DNA of 64,000 nucleotides from Rhodococcoides fascians A44A (GTDB lineage Bacteria > Actinomycetota > Actinomycetes > Mycobacteriales > Mycobacteriaceae): assembly GCF_000760735.1 (NCBI RefSeq), contig NZ_JMEX01000008.1:776018-840017 (forward strand), given 5' to 3'. The notes under the pieces are model-generated. The model searched no databases. It was not told the DNA's origin and was given only the letters and a program-made list of their open reading frames with translations. The translations under genes and the position numbers were made by a program. Shown here piece after piece: positions 8,451 through 19,444 of the stretch; positions within the stretch are counted from its first letter, which is position 1; every line of letters begins with the position of its first letter.

Positions 8451-9746
8451 TCAGGAGCGACGCATCCGCACCACGGCAGGCGCCGTCGAGTGCGGGAGGA
8501 GTCGGCTCGGGTCTTCCGGCAGCAGCACGTCCACGACGGCGGTCTCGTCGAACCGGTAGGGCTGCGTCTGCACGATTCCCGACATGTGCTTGCGCAGCCG
8601 GGACATCTCGGCGCGGACGGTGATGGCTCGGCCGTCGTCGCCGAACAGGTCCGCGGCCAGCTGTGCTGCACTTCGGCCTTCCCTGCTCGACGCGAGGAGA
8701 TACAGGATCTCGGCGTGCCGGGGAGTGGGTTCGTGCGTCCACTCCCCCACCTCGCTTCGTATCTGCACCCGCACGTGCTGGTGGTGCCGAAGATCCAGGG
8801 ACACAGTCGTTCTACCGGTTTCCGACGCCTCGTCTCCGGTCGGGCGGACGAGCCACCCGCCGGGAAGCGGCTCGAAGTCGCACACCCCGAGGGTCGGCAG
8901 CCAGAACCGCCCGGCGACGACGTCCTCGGGCAGCAGTACTCGGTTGCGCAGCGCCACGGACTCGACGGCAGCGACCCATCCGTTGGCGTCGACGGCGAGT
9001 GCGGGCGCTTGCAGGCGTGCGAGCATCGGCGCTGCGACCGACCGGAGACGGTCGAGGTTCTGCCGGTGATGTTCGCGCAGTTGAGATTCCGCTAGTCGAG
9101 CGATGGCGTCGACCAACGCGAGGGTCGTCGGGTGGACGGTGTTGGCGGGCCCGCTGACGTCCACGGCCCCGATGACATGTCCGGTACGCGGGTCCTTGAT
9201 CGGTGCACCCGCGCAGGTCCACGGATGGTGGCTGCGCACATAATGTTCCGCGGAGAAGATCTGTACCGCCCGCCGCGACACCAACGCGGTGCCGATCGCG
9301 TTGGTTCCGACCGAATCCTCGGCCCAGCTGGCACCCTCGACGAACCCGAGGCCGTCGGCGCGGTCGAGCACCGACGTCGACCCACTCCGCCACAGGACCC
9401 GTCCGTGTCGATCGGCGACGACGAGGATGTTGTCGCCGTCCTGCACGACGGATTCGAGTCCGCGACCCAGGTCGTCGAGGATGTCGAACAAGCCCGATTC
9501 CCGACGGCTCAGCTCCAGATCGGACACGTCGATCTGCGGTGAGGCCACGCTGCGTTGCTCGGGGTCGATACCGAGGGTCTGCAGGCGTCGCCACGAATCA
9601 CCTATCACGTCGCGGGGACGAGCGGGGGATTTGCCGCCCGCCATCGTCGCGTCGTACACGGCAGTCAGAATCTGCGCGTAGCGGCGCGGGTCCTCTCCGG
9701 CCGCCAGCGCAGGTTCCGGTCCTGTCGTCTGCGTCATCACCGACAA
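8451..9746 (-). CDS. GAF-domain regulator with C-terminal DNA-binding region
   Basis: 431-residue protein. Residues 90-230 resemble the GAF sensor of AcoR-type regulators: EGASWAEDSVGTNAIGTAL, then HHPWTCAGAPIKDPRTGHVIGAVDVSG. The AAA+ module and Fis helix of AcoR are absent. Instead the last 80 residues (TPRHAEILYLLAS ... AITVRAEMSRLRKHM) look like a winged-helix DNA-binding domain. Such GAF plus winged-helix proteins are found in actinobacteria beside alcohol, aldehyde or acetoin genes. Here it lies 36 bases after the acetoin reductase gene, so it probably controls the butanediol/acetoin pair. Confidence 0.75.
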   Translation of the reverse strand: MSVMTQTTGPEPALAAGEDPRRYAQILTAVYDATMAGGKSPARPRDVIGDSWRRLQTLGIDPEQRSVASPQIDVSDLELSRRESGLFDILDDLGRGLESVVQDGDNILVVADRHGRVLWRSGSTSVLDRADGLGFVEGASWAEDSVGTNAIGTALVSRRAVQIFSAEHYVRSHHPWTCAGAPIKDPRTGHVIGAVDVSGPANTVHPTTLALVDAIARLAESQLREHHRQNLDRLRSVAAPMLARLQAPALAVDANGWVAAVESVALRNRVLLPEDVVAGRFWLPTLGVCDFEPLPGGWLVRPTGDEASETGRTTVSLDLRHHQHVRVQIRSEVGEWTHEPTPRHAEILYLLASSREGRSAAQLAADLFGDDGRAITVRAEMSRLRKHMSGIVQTQPYRFDETAVVDVLLPEDPSRLLPHSTAPAVVRMRRS

Positions 9747-9782
9747 TTGTGCTCCAGATCACTCAGAACATGCAAAGCCGGG

Positions 9783-10550
9783 TCAGCGGAACACGAGGCC
9801 GCCGTCGATCAACCCCGCCTGACCAGTCATGTAGTCCGAATCAGGACCCGACAGGTAGGACACGAAGGCTGCGACGTCCTCGGGCGTCTGGGCTCGACCG
9901 AGCGCGATACCACCGACGAACTTGTCGTACGTCTCGCCCTCGGCAGCACCGGTCAGCTCGGCGAAACGCTTGTCGATGGTCACCCACATGTCCGTTCCGA
10001 CGACGCCCGGGCAGTACGCGTTGACGGTGATGCCGTGCACGGCGTACTCCTTGGCCGCGGCTTGGGTGAGGGCACGAACGGCGAACTTCGTCGCACTGTA
10101 GACACCGAGCATGGCAAAGCCGTCATGACCCGCGATGGACGAGGCGTTGACGATCTTGCCCTTCTGGCTCAGTGACCTGAATTTGGTTGCCGCAGCTTGA
10201 ATTCCCCACAACACACCGTCGACGTTGACGGCCCAGATCTTCTTCGTGTCCTCGGGACGGACGTCGTCGAGCGGGGCGACCTGTGCGATGCCGGCATTGT
10301 TGATCATGACATCGAAGCTGCCGAGGGCCTCGTGCGCATGGTCGACGGCTGCGAAGACCTGATCGCGATCACTGACGTCGGCCACGAACGTGGTTGCGTC
10401 GGTGCCGATTTCCCGAATCTCGCGGGCGACCTGCTCGATCTTGTCCGAGCCCAAATCAACGAGCGCGACATCGTGGCCGTCGGCCGCGAGCCGCAGTGCG
10501 ATACCGCGGCCTATGCCCTGGCCGGCTCCGGTGACGAGTGCGACGCTCAT
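9783..10550 (-). CDS. acetoin (diacetyl) reductase, SDR family
   Basis: 255-residue short-chain dehydrogenase of the BudC/ButA group, interconverting diacetyl, acetoin and 2,3-butanediol with NAD(H). The cofactor motif is TGAGQGIG near the N-terminus, NNAG follows, and the catalytic set includes Ser ([10 protein letters not shown]) and YSATK. The closing [12 protein letters not shown] is usual for this group. The start is fixed by the ATGA overlap with the butanediol dehydrogenase gene. Together the two enzymes handle both stereochemical routes of the butanediol cycle. Confidence 0.88.
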   Translation of the reverse strand: MSVALVTGAGQGIGRGIALRLAADGHDVALVDLGSDKIEQVAREIREIGTDATTFVADVSDRDQVFAAVDHAHEALGSFDVMINNAGIAQVAPLDDVRPEDTKKIWAVNVDGVLWGIQAAATKFRSLSQKGKIVNASSIAGHDGFAMLGVYSATKFAVRALTQAAAKEYAVHGITVNAYCPGVVGTDMWVTIDKRFAELTGAAEGETYDKFVGGIALGRAQTPEDVAAFVSYLSGPDSDYMTGQAGLIDGGLVFR

Positions 10551-11617
10551 GCCAGACCCTCGCTGCCGCGTCCCACTGCAGGATCCACCAGAACCTTCAT
10601 CTTGGTGCCTGCGTGAAGAGCTTCGAATCCGTCGTCGATGACCGATTCGAGCGCGATCTTGTCCACCCATCCCGTCGTGTCGTACTTGCCCTGGGCCATG
10701 AGCTCGATGACGGCGTCGTAGTCCGCCGAGGTGTAGCAGAGCGATCCCTGGATGCGGGATTCGTTCATGACGAGCTTCTGCAGCGGTGTGGTCAAAGGCT
10801 TTTCGTAGATCGCGACGCTGACGAGTGGTTTGCGAGCTCCGATGCAGCCGAGTGCCGTCTCGACGGCAGGTTGAACGCCCGCCGCGTCGTAGATGGCGTC
10901 GGCGCCGCGGCCGTCCGTGAAGTCGGCGACGAACTCCGGTACGTCGAGCGACGTCGGATCGAGGGTTCTGGCACCGAGCGCTTCGATCGAGGCGCGGCGC
11001 GTCGGTGACGGTTCGACGACGAAGACGTTCTCGAGGCCTTTACCGCGGAGCGCGAACCACAGCCCGATCCCGATGGGGCCTGCGCCGAACACCATTGCGG
11101 TGTCGTCCGGATCGGGATCGCCGAGTGTCGCAGCGTGGAAGGCCACGGACATCGGTTCGACGAGTGCGCCCAGTTCGAGGGACACGTTCTCCGGCAGGTG
11201 ATGAATCATGTTCGTCGGCACGACGGTGTATTCGGCCATGCCACCGTCGGACATGAGTCCGTGGAAGCCGATCTGCTGGCAGATGTTGTAGTTCCCGGCG
11301 CGACACGGTCCGCAGTGTCCGCAGCGGTACAGCGGCTCGATGGCGACGCGGTCCCCGACCTCGATTCCCGTCACGCCTGTACCGATCTCGGTGACCGTGC
11401 CGGAGAATTCGTGCCCCAGGACGAGCGGCAGCTGCTGGTTCGTCAACGGATGCGGCTCGGTGGGAACGAAGATCGGTCCTGCGTAGTACTCGTGCAGATC
11501 GGTGCCGCAGATTCCGTTGTAGCCGACCTTCACCTTGACCTCGCCTTCCCCGGGCGACGGCTCGGGTACGTCGGCGATCTCGACCTTGTTCGGACCGTAG
11601 TAGACAGCTGCGCGCAT
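10547..11617 (-). CDS. zinc-dependent 2,3-butanediol dehydrogenase
   Basis: 356-residue medium-chain dehydrogenase of the (R,R)-butanediol dehydrogenase type. The catalytic zinc ligands are in [10 protein letters not shown] and GHEFSG, the structural zinc cysteines in [16 protein letters not shown], and the NAD site in [10 protein letters not shown]. The start at 11617 is preferred over an upstream ATG because AGGAGA lies about 7 bases ahead and family members start MRAAVYYG. It heads the run of minus-strand genes leading to acetoin reductase and the GAF regulator; a CRP/GlxR-like site lies 39 bases upstream. Confidence 0.9.
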   Translation of the reverse strand: MRAAVYYGPNKVEIADVPEPSPGEGEVKVKVGYNGICGTDLHEYYAGPIFVPTEPHPLTNQQLPLVLGHEFSGTVTEIGTGVTGIEVGDRVAIEPLYRCGHCGPCRAGNYNICQQIGFHGLMSDGGMAEYTVVPTNMIHHLPENVSLELGALVEPMSVAFHAATLGDPDPDDTAMVFGAGPIGIGLWFALRGKGLENVFVVEPSPTRRASIEALGARTLDPTSLDVPEFVADFTDGRGADAIYDAAGVQPAVETALGCIGARKPLVSVAIYEKPLTTPLQKLVMNESRIQGSLCYTSADYDAVIELMAQGKYDTTGWVDKIALESVIDDGFEALHAGTKMKVLVDPAVGRGSEGLA

Positions 11618-11655
11618 CGTGTTTCTCCTAGCGTTGAACGATGCAGTCATGTCTA

Positions 11656-11671
11656 TGTGACCCCAGCCACA
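11656..11671. promoter_or_regulatory. CRP/GlxR-like binding site
   Basis: TGTGA-cccagc region: TGTGACCCCAGCCACA, that is TGTGA-N6-CCACA, nine of ten consensus positions of the CRP/GlxR dyad TGTGA-N6-TCACA. It lies between the divergent butanediol dehydrogenase and peptide-type ABC operons, 39 bases from the former start. A carbon-catabolite control role is inference. Confidence 0.5.
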
Positions 11672-11814
11672 GGGGACAGGGTTGCAGAGCGTTGCATTCG
11701 CTGCGGCCGAGTCGGTGACAGCGAGAAAAGATCACGGCGATCCGATCCGTCGACATCGGCAACCTCGGTCTTGTTGAATACTCGCAATCGTCTTCTACGA
11801 CAGGTACTCCTTCG

Positions 11815-12773
<959 letters not shown>

Positions 12774-12777
<4 letters not shown>

Positions 12778-13622
12778 CTCTCGCACTTCCCACCCTCGCG
12801 AGCCCCATCACGGTGCGCTCCCGACTGCGCGGGTGGACACCGGGCGACGTGGCGGCGGTCGCCGCCCTGCTCGTCGTCGCTGCCTTCGTCGTCGCACCGT
12901 CGGTCATCGCCCCGTTCGATCCCCTTCAGGAGTTTCCCGACGCCGCATTGCAAGGACCGGGTGCCGTCCACTGGTTGGGGACCGACTACCTCGGCCGCGA
13001 CCAGCTCAGTCGGCTGATTCACGGAACCGCCGTGACAATGCTGGGTTCGGTCATCGCCGTGGTCATCGGACTCGTCCTCGGAACCGCGCTGGGACTCGTC
13101 TCCGCGTACTTCGGCCGGGTGGTCGACGCGATCTCCAGCCGAATCGCCGACGTGCTGCTGTCCATTCCGACTCTGCTGCTGTCGATCACGATCATCGTCT
13201 CTCTGGGGTTCGGTACCGTCAACGCTGCCATCGCAGTAGGGGTGTCGTCGATCGTCGTCTTCTTCAGACTCATGCGTTCGGAAGTTCTGACGGTGCGCAA
13301 CCTTCCGTTCGTCGAAGCGAGCGAACACCTCGGTGCAGGTAGTGGCCGCCTACTGGTACGACACATACTGCCCAACGCCTACTCTTCGGTGCTCGCCCTG
13401 GCCGCACTGCAGTTCGGGACCGCGATCCTGTCCATCGCGGCACTCAGCTTCCTCGGATACGGCGCCAATCCCCCGACCGCCGAATGGGGACTGATGATCT
13501 CCGAGGCGCGTAACTACATCCACACCGCGCCGTGGCTCATCGTCGCGCCGGGCGCCGCCATCGTGATCACGGTTCTGAGCATCAGCCGAGTCAGCCACAT
13601 CGTCCGAAAGAGAGTGGGATAG
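12774..13622 (+). CDS. dipeptide/nickel-type ABC transporter permease (DppC-like)
   Basis: 282-residue permease of the DppC/OppC group. An N-terminal membrane anchor (residues 25-45) is followed by the typical HWLGTDYLGRDQLSRLIHG and, near residue 180, the EAA-type loop PFVEASEHLGAGSGRLLVRH. FLGYGANPPTAEWGLMI is the usual C-terminal signature. The start overlaps the stop of the DppB-like gene and its own stop (TAG) shares one base with the GTG of the ATPase gene. Confidence 0.88.
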
Positions 13623-15247
13623 TGACACTTGTCGACAGCCCGGTAACTGCTCGCACCGCCACCGCTGTATCCGTCGAAGGCCTGACCATTTCCTACGGCG
13701 CAGATCCAGTGGTCACCGACGTCGATTTCGAACTCCGGAACGGTGAGACGCTCGCTGTCGTCGGACAATCGGGCTCGGGCAAGACGACCATCGCCCGCGC
13801 GGCCATCGGCATGCTTGCAGGAGAGGGGCGGATCACGTCGGGGTCGGTGCGGATCGCAGGTACCGACGTCACCCGGTACACCCAGTCCAGTTGGCGCAGG
13901 CTACGAGGCTCGACCATCGGGTTCGTGCCTCAGGACCCGCTGGGCTCCCTCGATCCGCTGAAGAAGGTGGGCCATCAGATCGCGGAAACACTTCTGCTGC
14001 ATCGGATCGTCCAGCGCCGCCGCGTCGTCGACGAGACCGTGGCCCTGCTCGATCGAGTCGGCATCCGCAACCCCGCCGAGCGGGCAGGCGCCTACCCTCA
14101 TCAACTGTCCGGCGGGCAACTGCAGCGGGTCCTGATCGCCATTGCGATCGCGGCCAGGCCGTCGATCCTGGTGGCCGACGAGCCCACGTCGGCTCTCGAC
14201 GTGACGGTACAGGCGCGCATCCTCGACCTGCTCGACGATCTTCGCCGCGATCTGGGTCTCGGCGTCCTGTTCATCACCCACGATCTGGCTCTGGCGCGAG
14301 ATCATGCCGACGACGTCCTGGTTCTGAACCACGGAATCGTCCGCGAGCAGGGCCGCGCCGCCGAGGTTCTCGCGTCACCGTCCGACGATTACACGCGTCG
14401 GTTGATCGCCGACGCGCCGGCGCCGTCGCTGGACAAGTACGCCTCGCGCCCGGCTGCACGCGTCGAGACCGCACTGGAAGTGCGAGACCTCGTGAAGACG
14501 TTCGCCGTCAACGGCTCTCGTACCGAACGATCCACCGCGTTGGACGGTGTGTCCTTCACCGTTGCTCGGGGCACCACCCATGCGGTCGTCGGTGAGTCCG
14601 GAAGCGGGAAGACCACAGCCGCGCGCATCGTCAGCGGACTGGAGCGGCAGGACTCCGGTGAGGTGCTCGTGCACGGCTCGCCGCTCGACACCTCGCGGCG
14701 AGCACGCCGCGGCAACGCCCGACGACTGCAGCTGGTCCAACAGAATGCGTTGGCGGCGATGGATCCTCGTTACTCCGTCGAGAACATCGTCGCAGAGCCG
14801 CTGTCGATCGCGGGCGTTCGGTCGCGAGCCGAGCGGCGAGATCGGGTCCACGATGTGCTCGACAAGGTCGCCCTACCGCGAGACATTCTCGAGCGTAGAC
14901 CGTTCGATCTCTCCGGCGGACAGCGTCAGCGTGTGGTGCTGGCTCGGTCGCTGGTTCTGGCACCGGACATCCTCGTACTCGACGAGCCCACGTCGGCCCT
15001 CGATGTCAGCGTCCAGGCACGGATCGTGGACCTACTGGTGGAACTGCAGCGTGATCTGTCACTGACCTACGTGTTCATCTCGCACGACTTGTCCCTCGTG
15101 CGCCAGGTATCGGACACCGTGACCGTCCTCGAGCACGGACGAAACGTCGAGTCGGGGAACACCGCCGATCTGTTCCGCGACCCGCGCGAGGAGTACACCC
15201 AGCGCTTGATCGAGTCCATTCCCGGTCGCGCGCACGTACGCGCGTGA
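13622..15247 (+). CDS. fused dipeptide-type ABC transporter ATPase (DppD-DppF)
   Basis: 541-residue protein carrying two complete nucleotide-binding domains. The first has Walker A GQSGSGKTT (near 45), LSGGQLQRVLIAIAI and ILVADEPTSALD; the second has GESGSGKTT (near 325), LSGGQRQRVVLARSL and ILVLDEPTSALD. The domains correspond to the separate DppD and DppF of other bacteria. The GTG start was chosen because it overlaps the permease stop by one base and begins just before the first domain; longer in-frame extensions lie inside the permease gene. Confidence 0.9.
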   Translation: MTLVDSPVTARTATAVSVEGLTISYGADPVVTDVDFELRNGETLAVVGQSGSGKTTIARAAIGMLAGEGRITSGSVRIAGTDVTRYTQSSWRRLRGSTIGFVPQDPLGSLDPLKKVGHQIAETLLLHRIVQRRRVVDETVALLDRVGIRNPAERAGAYPHQLSGGQLQRVLIAIAIAARPSILVADEPTSALDVTVQARILDLLDDLRRDLGLGVLFITHDLALARDHADDVLVLNHGIVREQGRAAEVLASPSDDYTRRLIADAPAPSLDKYASRPAARVETALEVRDLVKTFAVNGSRTERSTALDGVSFTVARGTTHAVVGESGSGKTTAARIVSGLERQDSGEVLVHGSPLDTSRRARRGNARRLQLVQQNALAAMDPRYSVENIVAEPLSIAGVRSRAERRDRVHDVLDKVALPRDILERRPFDLSGGQRQRVVLARSLVLAPDILVLDEPTSALDVSVQARIVDLLVELQRDLSLTYVFISHDLSLVRQVSDTVTVLEHGRNVESGNTADLFRDPREEYTQRLIESIPGRAHVRA

Positions 15248-15270
15248 ACGTTTCTCCCGAAAAGGATGTC

Positions 15271-16899
15271 ATGTCCAGCCCGATCTCCCGAAGGACTGCG
15301 CTGCGCACGTTCGGCCTCGGCGCAGCATCGCTCTTCGCCGCCACCGCCTGCTCCGACGCCTCGGCCGGACCGACCGCGGGCACCGGAACGCGCGGCGGCG
15401 ACTTCGTCTACCTGGACGCAGAGGTCACCGCGTCGATGCAGGTTCAGGTCAGTTACTGGCAGAACTCCGCGGTGAAGGACCAGATGCTCGACCGCCTGGT
15501 GTACCAGGACCCGAAGACGTTCGAGTTCGTTCCCTGGATCGCCGAATCGTGGAGTGTCGATCCGACCCGGACCGTCTACACCTTCGTGATCCGCGACGGC
15601 GTCAGCTACAGCAACGGTCAGGCACTGGACGCCGCGTCCGTAGCCCGAAACCTCCTGTGGTTCGCCAATGGCGATGCAGACAAGGGTATTCCGCGGAACT
15701 CGATCTTCCCGGAAGTACTGTCCGCCGACGCCGACAACGCTGCGCGCACGGTCGTCGTCACGTTGGCGAGACCCGATGCACCGTTCGTTCCGACGTTGTC
15801 GATGAACACCGCAGGGCTGGTCGCCGACGCGACGATCGACGCGTCCAACGAGCAGCAGTCCGTGGTGACGAACTTGATCGGCAGCGGCCCCTTCGTCGCG
15901 GAATCGGAGATTCCAGCCAAGGAGATCAGGCTCGTGAAGCGCCGCGGATACGACTGGGCACCCCCGACTGCCGACCATCAGGGTGAGGCGTACCTGGATT
16001 CGCTGACGATCGTCCCGGTGCGCGAGGACAGCGTCCGCGTCGGAGCCTTGCTGTCCGGTCAGGCTCACGCCTTGCGGTACACGCAGCCACCGGACGAGAA
16101 GGTGTTGTCCGATCGCGGCTTCACCGTTCTCGGACTTCGAAACCCGGGTCTGGCCAACGTCCTCGACGTGCGTCAGACCGCAGAGTTCGTCGACGACATC
16201 CGGGTGCGCAAAGCGTTGATGTACGGGATCGATCGTCACGAGATCATCGACACGCTCTACACCGACAACTGGAAAGTGGCCACCAACGTGACCACCGAAG
16301 GTGTGCAGGGGTGGACCGATCGATCCGACGAGGTGCGCTTCGATCCGGACGAGTCCAACCGGCTCCTCGACGACGCAGGATTCACCGACCGGAACGCCGA
16401 CGGAATCCGTACCCGCGACGGTCGGCCGCTCGATCTGAGCGTCTACGTCGATGTGTACGACCACACGTCGAAACCGCTGTACGAGTTCGTCCAGCGGCAG
16501 CTCCGCAGAATCGGAATCTCGTTGACGATCAAACAGACCGACTTCGCCAACTACCCGAAGGCGACGACGGCCCCCGAGTTGAGCCTGCGACGCAACGGCT
16601 GGCCCGCACCCGACCCCGTGCGCTTGTCGGTCAACTACGACAGTGATCGAGGCGACCTCTTTCAACTACAGGGCAAGGACCCCGTGCTCGACGGTTTGCT
16701 TCGAGACCACATCACCGCGACCGATCCACTGGTGCGAGAAACGATTCTGCGCGAGGCCCAGAACCGGATCATCGACAACGCATACACGATTCCGTTACTG
16801 GCCGACACTCAGATCTTCGGCGTGGCACCCGAAGTTCGGGGATTCCGCAATGCGGCCAACTCACCGCCGTTCTTCTACGACACCTGGATCGAACAGTGA
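15271..16899 (+). CDS. Tat-exported substrate-binding lipoprotein (SBP_bac_5)
   Basis: 542-residue family 5 binding protein for peptide-type ABC importers. The leader has a twin-arginine motif (SRRTALR) and a lipobox ending ATAC, so it should be a Tat-exported lipoprotein. The SBP_bac_5 core is recognisable in WIAESWSVDPTRTVYTFVIR and in VRKALMYGIDR. The ATG at 15271 is preferred over the GTG at 15244 because AAAGGA lies about 6 bases before it. It is the solute receptor of the preceding permease and ATPase genes. Confidence 0.88.
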   Translation: MSSPISRRTALRTFGLGAASLFAATACSDASAGPTAGTGTRGGDFVYLDAEVTASMQVQVSYWQNSAVKDQMLDRLVYQDPKTFEFVPWIAESWSVDPTRTVYTFVIRDGVSYSNGQALDAASVARNLLWFANGDADKGIPRNSIFPEVLSADADNAARTVVVTLARPDAPFVPTLSMNTAGLVADATIDASNEQQSVVTNLIGSGPFVAESEIPAKEIRLVKRRGYDWAPPTADHQGEAYLDSLTIVPVREDSVRVGALLSGQAHALRYTQPPDEKVLSDRGFTVLGLRNPGLANVLDVRQTAEFVDDIRVRKALMYGIDRHEIIDTLYTDNWKVATNVTTEGVQGWTDRSDEVRFDPDESNRLLDDAGFTDRNADGIRTRDGRPLDLSVYVDVYDHTSKPLYEFVQRQLRRIGISLTIKQTDFANYPKATTAPELSLRRNGWPAPDPVRLSVNYDSDRGDLFQLQGKDPVLDGLLRDHITATDPLVRETILREAQNRIIDNAYTIPLLADTQIFGVAPEVRGFRNAANSPPFFYDTWIEQ

Positions 16900-16939
16900 C
16901 CACCAGCCACGCCACATCACGACAGAGAGGACCTCGACC

Positions 16940-18151
16940 ATGACTTCCACACTCCGGCGCACCCCACCGGCACACGGCTCGGACGAATTGCGGCAGCTGG
17001 TGTCCGCCATCGCCGAGGACGCCCGGCGACGCCGATCCGACGGCGGACACGAACCTCCGACCACTGCGATCGAACTGGTCAAGGAGCATCGGCTCGGTGC
17101 GGTGCGGGTACCGACCCAGCTCGGCGGAGCTGGGTACACCCTGGCCCAGCTGTTCGATCTCGTGATCGACCTGGCCGAAGCCGACCCGGACGTGCCGCAC
17201 ATCCTGCGTGTCCATTTGGCCTTCGTGGAAGACATTCTGCGCGTTCCGTCGTCCGAGACGAAATTGAAATGGCTACCGCACGTGGTCGACGGAAAGCTGT
17301 TCGGCGGAGCCAACTCCGAGCTGAGCTCACACAACGTCGGCGGAGGGACCTTCGACACCACTCTCACACCCGCCGACGGCGGCTACGTCGTCGACGGTGT
17401 GAAGTTCTACAGCACCGGCTCGATCTACTCGGACTTCATCAGGGTCTCGGCCAACACGCCGGACGGTGACGTGCTCTCGGCGATCGTCGAGTCGTACGGC
17501 CCCGGTGTGGAACACCGTGACGACTGGGACGGCATCGGTCAGCGTCACACCGGCAGCGGTACCACTGTGTTCTCGGCCGTGGCCGTGGCCGAAGGTGACA
17601 CGTTGCCGTTCCGGAACGAACCCATCGAGCGCAGACCTCGCCAGGCGCTCGTCCAACTGTTCCTGCACGCCATTGCCGCGGGTATTCTCCGGTCGGTGAC
17701 CGACGACGCCGCCGAGCTGTTGCGGAGCAGGAAGCGCACGTTCACCTACGCGGCCGCCGAGTCGCCCCGGCACGATCCACAGTTGCTGGAGGTCGTCGGC
17801 AGGTTGAGTTCGGCTGCGTTCGTCGTCGAATCGGCGGTCGCCGCCGCAGCGTCGGCACAGGATCTCGCCGCCGACGCTGCTCGGACCGCCGGCGTCGACC
17901 GAACGCTGGAGGAGCGAGCATCCATCGCTGCCGCCAAGACGAAAGTAGCCGTCGAAGAGCTTGCACTGTCGGCTGCGGGTCGACTGTTCGAGGTCGGCGG
18001 CGCATCGGCCACACGGCAGGGTCGCGCGCTCGACGTGCACTGGAGAAATCTGCGCACACTGTTCTCGCACAACCCGACGTCGTACAAAGCTCGGGTCCTG
18101 GGCGACATCGTCGTCAACGACGCGGAACTCCCCGAAGCCGGCTTCTTCTAG
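16940..18151 (+). CDS. acyl-CoA dehydrogenase-fold flavin monooxygenase (DszC/SfnB-like)
   Basis: 403-residue member of the acyl-CoA dehydrogenase fold group that includes DszC, SfnB and related reduced-flavin-dependent monooxygenases. Features are GAVRVPTQLGGAGYTLAQL, the ELSSHNVGG region where the flavin-binding loop lies, and DVHWRNLRTLFSHNPTSYK at the C-terminus, a form seen in DszC-like enzymes rather than true beta-oxidation dehydrogenases. GAGAGG precedes the ATG. It closes the ABC operon and converges on the NtaA/DszA-type gene, with a 4-base overlap of the two stops. Substrate probably an organosulfur or similar compound; inferred. Confidence 0.8.
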   Translation: MTSTLRRTPPAHGSDELRQLVSAIAEDARRRRSDGGHEPPTTAIELVKEHRLGAVRVPTQLGGAGYTLAQLFDLVIDLAEADPDVPHILRVHLAFVEDILRVPSSETKLKWLPHVVDGKLFGGANSELSSHNVGGGTFDTTLTPADGGYVVDGVKFYSTGSIYSDFIRVSANTPDGDVLSAIVESYGPGVEHRDDWDGIGQRHTGSGTTVFSAVAVAEGDTLPFRNEPIERRPRQALVQLFLHAIAAGILRSVTDDAAELLRSRKRTFTYAAAESPRHDPQLLEVVGRLSSAAFVVESAVAAAASAQDLAADAARTAGVDRTLEERASIAAAKTKVAVEELALSAAGRLFEVGGASATRQGRALDVHWRNLRTLFSHNPTSYKARVLGDIVVNDAELPEAGFF

Positions 18152-19425
18152 CCGACTGCGCGATCGAGGCTGTTCACCGAGGAGAACCGCTCTCGTAGTG
18201 TCGTTTCGGCGTACTCCCGCCGGAACAGGCCCCGATCGCGCAGAATCGGCACGACATGTTCGACGAAATCCTCCAGACCGGAGGGAAACACGTCGGGCAT
18301 CAGGTTGAAACCGTCTGCGGCGCCTGCGCGGAACCAGGTCTCGATGGTGTCGGCCACGTCCTCGGCGGAACCGACGGCGATGCGGTGACCTCCACCGCTG
18401 AACTCGCGAACTGCGTCGCGGACGGTGGCACCGCTCTCCTGGATCGAACGCACGATGGACTCGCGAAACCCCAACGAGGCGGTGAAGTTGTCCGGGTCGA
18501 CGTCGGCCAACGCTTCGTCGGGCACCGCAGCGTCCAGGTCGTGACCGCGTAGGTCGTAGCCCAACACGGTGGACAAGCGATCGAGCGAATAGTACTCGGG
18601 CAGATACCTTTCGAGATGTTCGAAGCGGCGGACCGCTTCCTCTCGGGTCTTGCCCAACACCGTGATCAGGCCGGGAAGAATGGCCACGTCGTCCGGACTG
18701 CGCCCCTGCCCCCGCGCGTCGTCCTTGACCTGACGGTAGTGGTGACGTCCTGCATCGAGCGTCAACTCGGCACTGAACACCGCGTTCGCCGAACGTGCGG
18801 CCAGTGCGCGGCCTTGTGGTGATCCACCTGCCTGCACGATCAACGGATGCCGCTGCGGCGACGCCCCGAGCGGAAGAAGACCCTCGACGTCGAAGAACTC
18901 GCCGTGATGCGCGACGGGCACAGCAGTGCCTGCCGCACTCCACAACTGGAGTACGACGTCGACGAACTCGGCGGCGCGGCGGTACCGCACACTCCTTTCG
19001 GGATAGTCGTTCAGGCCGAAGTTGTGGCCGGCCTGTGGTGAATACGTGGTCACGACGTTCCACGCGGCTCGTCCGTTGCTGAGGTGGTCGAGCGACAACA
19101 ACCTGTGTGCCAGTTCGACGGGATCGTTGAACGTGGTCGACAGGGTTCCGATGACGCCCAGGTACTCGGTTTCCGCGGCGACCAGAGCCAGAATCACGGA
19201 CGGTTCCAGCGCACGGGACGGCTTGAGCCGTGGGTCTTCTCGTAGCGCAGGGCCGTCGGCGAGGAACAAGGCGTCGAGGGTTCCGTGCTCTGCCAGACGC
19301 GCCATGTCCGCGAAGTAGTCCGGGTCGACGAACGCCGTGGGCGCCAACCCGGAATTCTGCCACGCGGCGAGGTGAATGCCGATATCGAGGACGTTCACGT
19401 TGAGAACGACGTGTTCCGCTGACAT
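18148..19425 (-). CDS. FMN-dependent monooxygenase, NtaA/SnaA/DszA family
   Basis: 425-residue bacterial-luciferase-like (LLM) enzyme of the nitrilotriacetate/dibenzothiophene-sulfone monooxygenase group, using FMNH2 from a separate reductase. Landmarks are HLAAWQNSGL near the start, LDHLSNGRAAWNVVTTYSP, GEFFDVEGLLPLG, PLIVQAGGSPQGRALAARSA and VFPSGLEDFVEHVVPILRDR. GGGAG lies about 9 bases before the ATG. Paired across a convergent junction with the DszC-like enzyme, and 19 bases downstream of a broken second LLM gene. No flavin reductase gene is visible nearby. Confidence 0.87.
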   Translation of the reverse strand: MSAEHVVLNVNVLDIGIHLAAWQNSGLAPTAFVDPDYFADMARLAEHGTLDALFLADGPALREDPRLKPSRALEPSVILALVAAETEYLGVIGTLSTTFNDPVELAHRLLSLDHLSNGRAAWNVVTTYSPQAGHNFGLNDYPERSVRYRRAAEFVDVVLQLWSAAGTAVPVAHHGEFFDVEGLLPLGASPQRHPLIVQAGGSPQGRALAARSANAVFSAELTLDAGRHHYRQVKDDARGQGRSPDDVAILPGLITVLGKTREEAVRRFEHLERYLPEYYSLDRLSTVLGYDLRGHDLDAAVPDEALADVDPDNFTASLGFRESIVRSIQESGATVRDAVREFSGGGHRIAVGSAEDVADTIETWFRAGAADGFNLMPDVFPSGLEDFVEHVVPILRDRGLFRREYAETTLRERFSSVNSLDRAVG

Positions 19426-19444
19426 GTGTCACTGCTCCCTGTCG

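Noticed and set aside
17327..19432. A 701-codon minus-strand frame
   Set aside because: Its sequence is Arg-rich with no domain; the intact NtaA-type and DszC-like genes account for this DNA.
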